From BPGL01 sp035463115 (GTDB lineage: Bacteria > Actinomycetota > UBA4738 > HRBIN12): a stretch of 13,832 nucleotides of DNA. This document shows positions 13,042 to 13,832 of the stretch, piece after piece (position 1 is the stretch's first letter; each line of letters opens with the position of its first letter). The notes under the pieces are model-generated. The model saw only the letters and a list, made by a program, of their open reading frames with translations. It did no database searches and had not been told where the DNA came from. Location of the stretch: NCBI GenBank assembly GCA_035463115.1, contig DATHTO010000004.1:1-13832 (forward strand), in the 5' to 3' direction. The translations under genes and the position numbers were made by a program.

Positions 13042-13832
13042 ATGGCGACCACGACCACCGCGCCGGCGAGGGGCGCACCGAGCACCGCGCGGATCTGGAC
13101 CGCGCTCGTCACGGTGTACTTCTTCTGGGGAACGACCTACCTCGCGATCGATCGGTCGAACCAGACGATCCCGGCGCTCGTCGGCCCGGCGATCCGGTTC
13201 ACGATCGCCGGGCTCGCCCTGATGGCGGGGAGCAAGGCACGCGGGCGCTGGGTCCGGCCGACCCGCGCGCAGTGGCGGACGGCGTTCGTGGTCGGAGGCC
13301 TGCTCCTGTTCGGAGGCAACGCGTCGGTGGCCGTCGCGGAGGATCGCGGCGTCGACACCGGGATCGTGGCGCTGATCATCGCGCTCGTGCCGATCTGGAT
13401 CGCGCTGATCGACCGGATCGTGCTCCGGAGCGCGCCCCTCGGAAGGCGCGTCGTCGTCGGGTTGCTCGGCGGCTTCGGCGGAGCGGCCTTGCTGCTGCGC
13501 GACCAGGTCGCAGGCGACGTCACGGTGTTCGGTCTCGCGGTCGCCGTCGGCGCCTCGCTGTCGTGGGCGACCGGCTCGCTGTACCAGCGGAGCGCGCCGA
13601 TCGCGGACGATCCGCTCCAGGCGAGCGGCATGCAGCAGATCGCCGGGGGCATCGTGATCGCGATCGCCGCGCTGCCGACGGGGCAGTACGCCGAGCTCGA
13701 CGCGGGCGCCGTCTCGGCCGAATCGGCGCTGGCGTTGCTGTACCTGATCGTGTTCGGCTCGCTGCTGACCTTGTCGGCCTACCTGTGGCTGCTCCGGGTG
13801 GCGAGGACCTCGCTCGTGGCCACGTACGCGTA
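13042..13832 (+). CDS. DMT/EamA-family exporter (C-terminus outside window)
   Basis: The visible 263 residues form a drug/metabolite transporter of the EamA (RhaT/YdcZ-like) type, an inner-membrane exporter family of ten helices in two repeated halves. Helix 1 carries the family signature FFWGTTYLAI (27-36). The first EamA repeat spans about 19-152, ending LLGGFGGAALLLR; the second begins near 161 (TVFGLAVAVGASLSWATGSLYQR) and runs off the window. Roughly eight or nine helices are present. Substrates in this family include amino acids and other metabolites, but none can be assigned here. ATG 13042 was chosen because GGAG lies 4 bases upstream and the N-terminus leads directly into helix 1. 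It is the only plus-strand gene in the window and diverges from gatB. Confidence 0.92.
   Translation, partial: MATTTTAPARGAPSTARIWTALVTVYFFWGTTYLAIDRSNQTIPALVGPAIRFTIAGLALMAGSKARGRWVRPTRAQWRTAFVVGGLLLFGGNASVAVAEDRGVDTGIVALIIALVPIWIALIDRIVLRSAPLGRRVVVGLLGGFGGAALLLRDQVAGDVTVFGLAVAVGASLSWATGSLYQRSAPIADDPLQASGMQQIAGGIVIAIAALPTGQYAELDAGAVSAESALALLYLIVFGSLLTLSAYLWLLRVARTSLVATYA

Noticed and set aside
12944..13078. Longer start for gatB at 13078
   Set aside because: GatB proteins begin just before the VIGLE motif, as ATG 12943 does. The extension would overlap the divergent exporter gene and cross the shared promoter region.
1..13832. Search for CRISPR arrays, tRNA or rRNA genes, insertion sequences and phage or toxin-antitoxin genes
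   Set aside because: No regularly spaced repeats, cloverleaf-like segments, transposase or phage motifs were seen. The window is densely filled by metabolic and transport genes of uniform composition.

Overview
The window is GC-rich bacterial chromosome with eleven genes, two of them cut by the window edges. Ten lie on the minus strand and one on the plus strand. At least eight of the eleven start with GTG. Several genes have good ribosome binding sites. Three others have a TANNNT -10 box only 7-8 bases before the start codon, which is typical of leaderless or nearly leaderless actinobacterial transcripts. Together with the very G/C-rich third codon positions this suggests an Actinomycetota lineage, probably one outside the well-studied genera. 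That is inference; there is no rRNA or other phylogenetic marker here beyond gatB and serA.

Reading in the direction of transcription, the right end holds a divergent pair. A DMT/EamA-family exporter runs rightward and leaves the window. gatB (glutamyl-tRNA(Gln)/Asp-tRNA(Asn) amidotransferase subunit B) runs leftward. They share a 98-base intergenic region with a candidate promoter on each strand. Behind gatB comes a co-directional run with small gaps: an MFS transporter with a tandem-repeat tail, a small Rieske [2Fe-2S] protein, a class C beta-lactamase-fold serine hydrolase, a class V aminotransferase and serA. The aminotransferase ends 4 bases before serA starts, which suggests it makes phosphoserine in place of a standard SerC.

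A 216-base gap follows serA. It holds a leader region with nested inverted repeats and a possible 14-codon leader peptide, then a second MFS transporter (MFS_3/EntS-like).

The left third is the most interesting part: a four-gene co-directional cluster. It contains a PYROXD2/phytoene-dehydrogenase-like FAD oxidoreductase, a GcvT-fold protein closely resembling DMSP demethylase (DmdA), a YqgE/AlgH-family protein, and a second DmdA-like protein that leaves the window. The FAD gene and the first DmdA-like gene are translationally coupled: the FAD stop codon lies inside a perfect Shine-Dalgarno sequence. The cluster promoter carries two TGAA-N6-TTCA palindromes, one sitting exactly in the -35/-10 spacer, so it is probably repressor controlled. 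I infer a catabolic pathway that oxidises a substrate and passes methyl or one-carbon groups to tetrahydrofolate. The substrate cannot be read from the sequence.

No rRNA, tRNA, CRISPR array, insertion sequence or phage gene was seen, and no gene-free stretch exceeds 300 bases.
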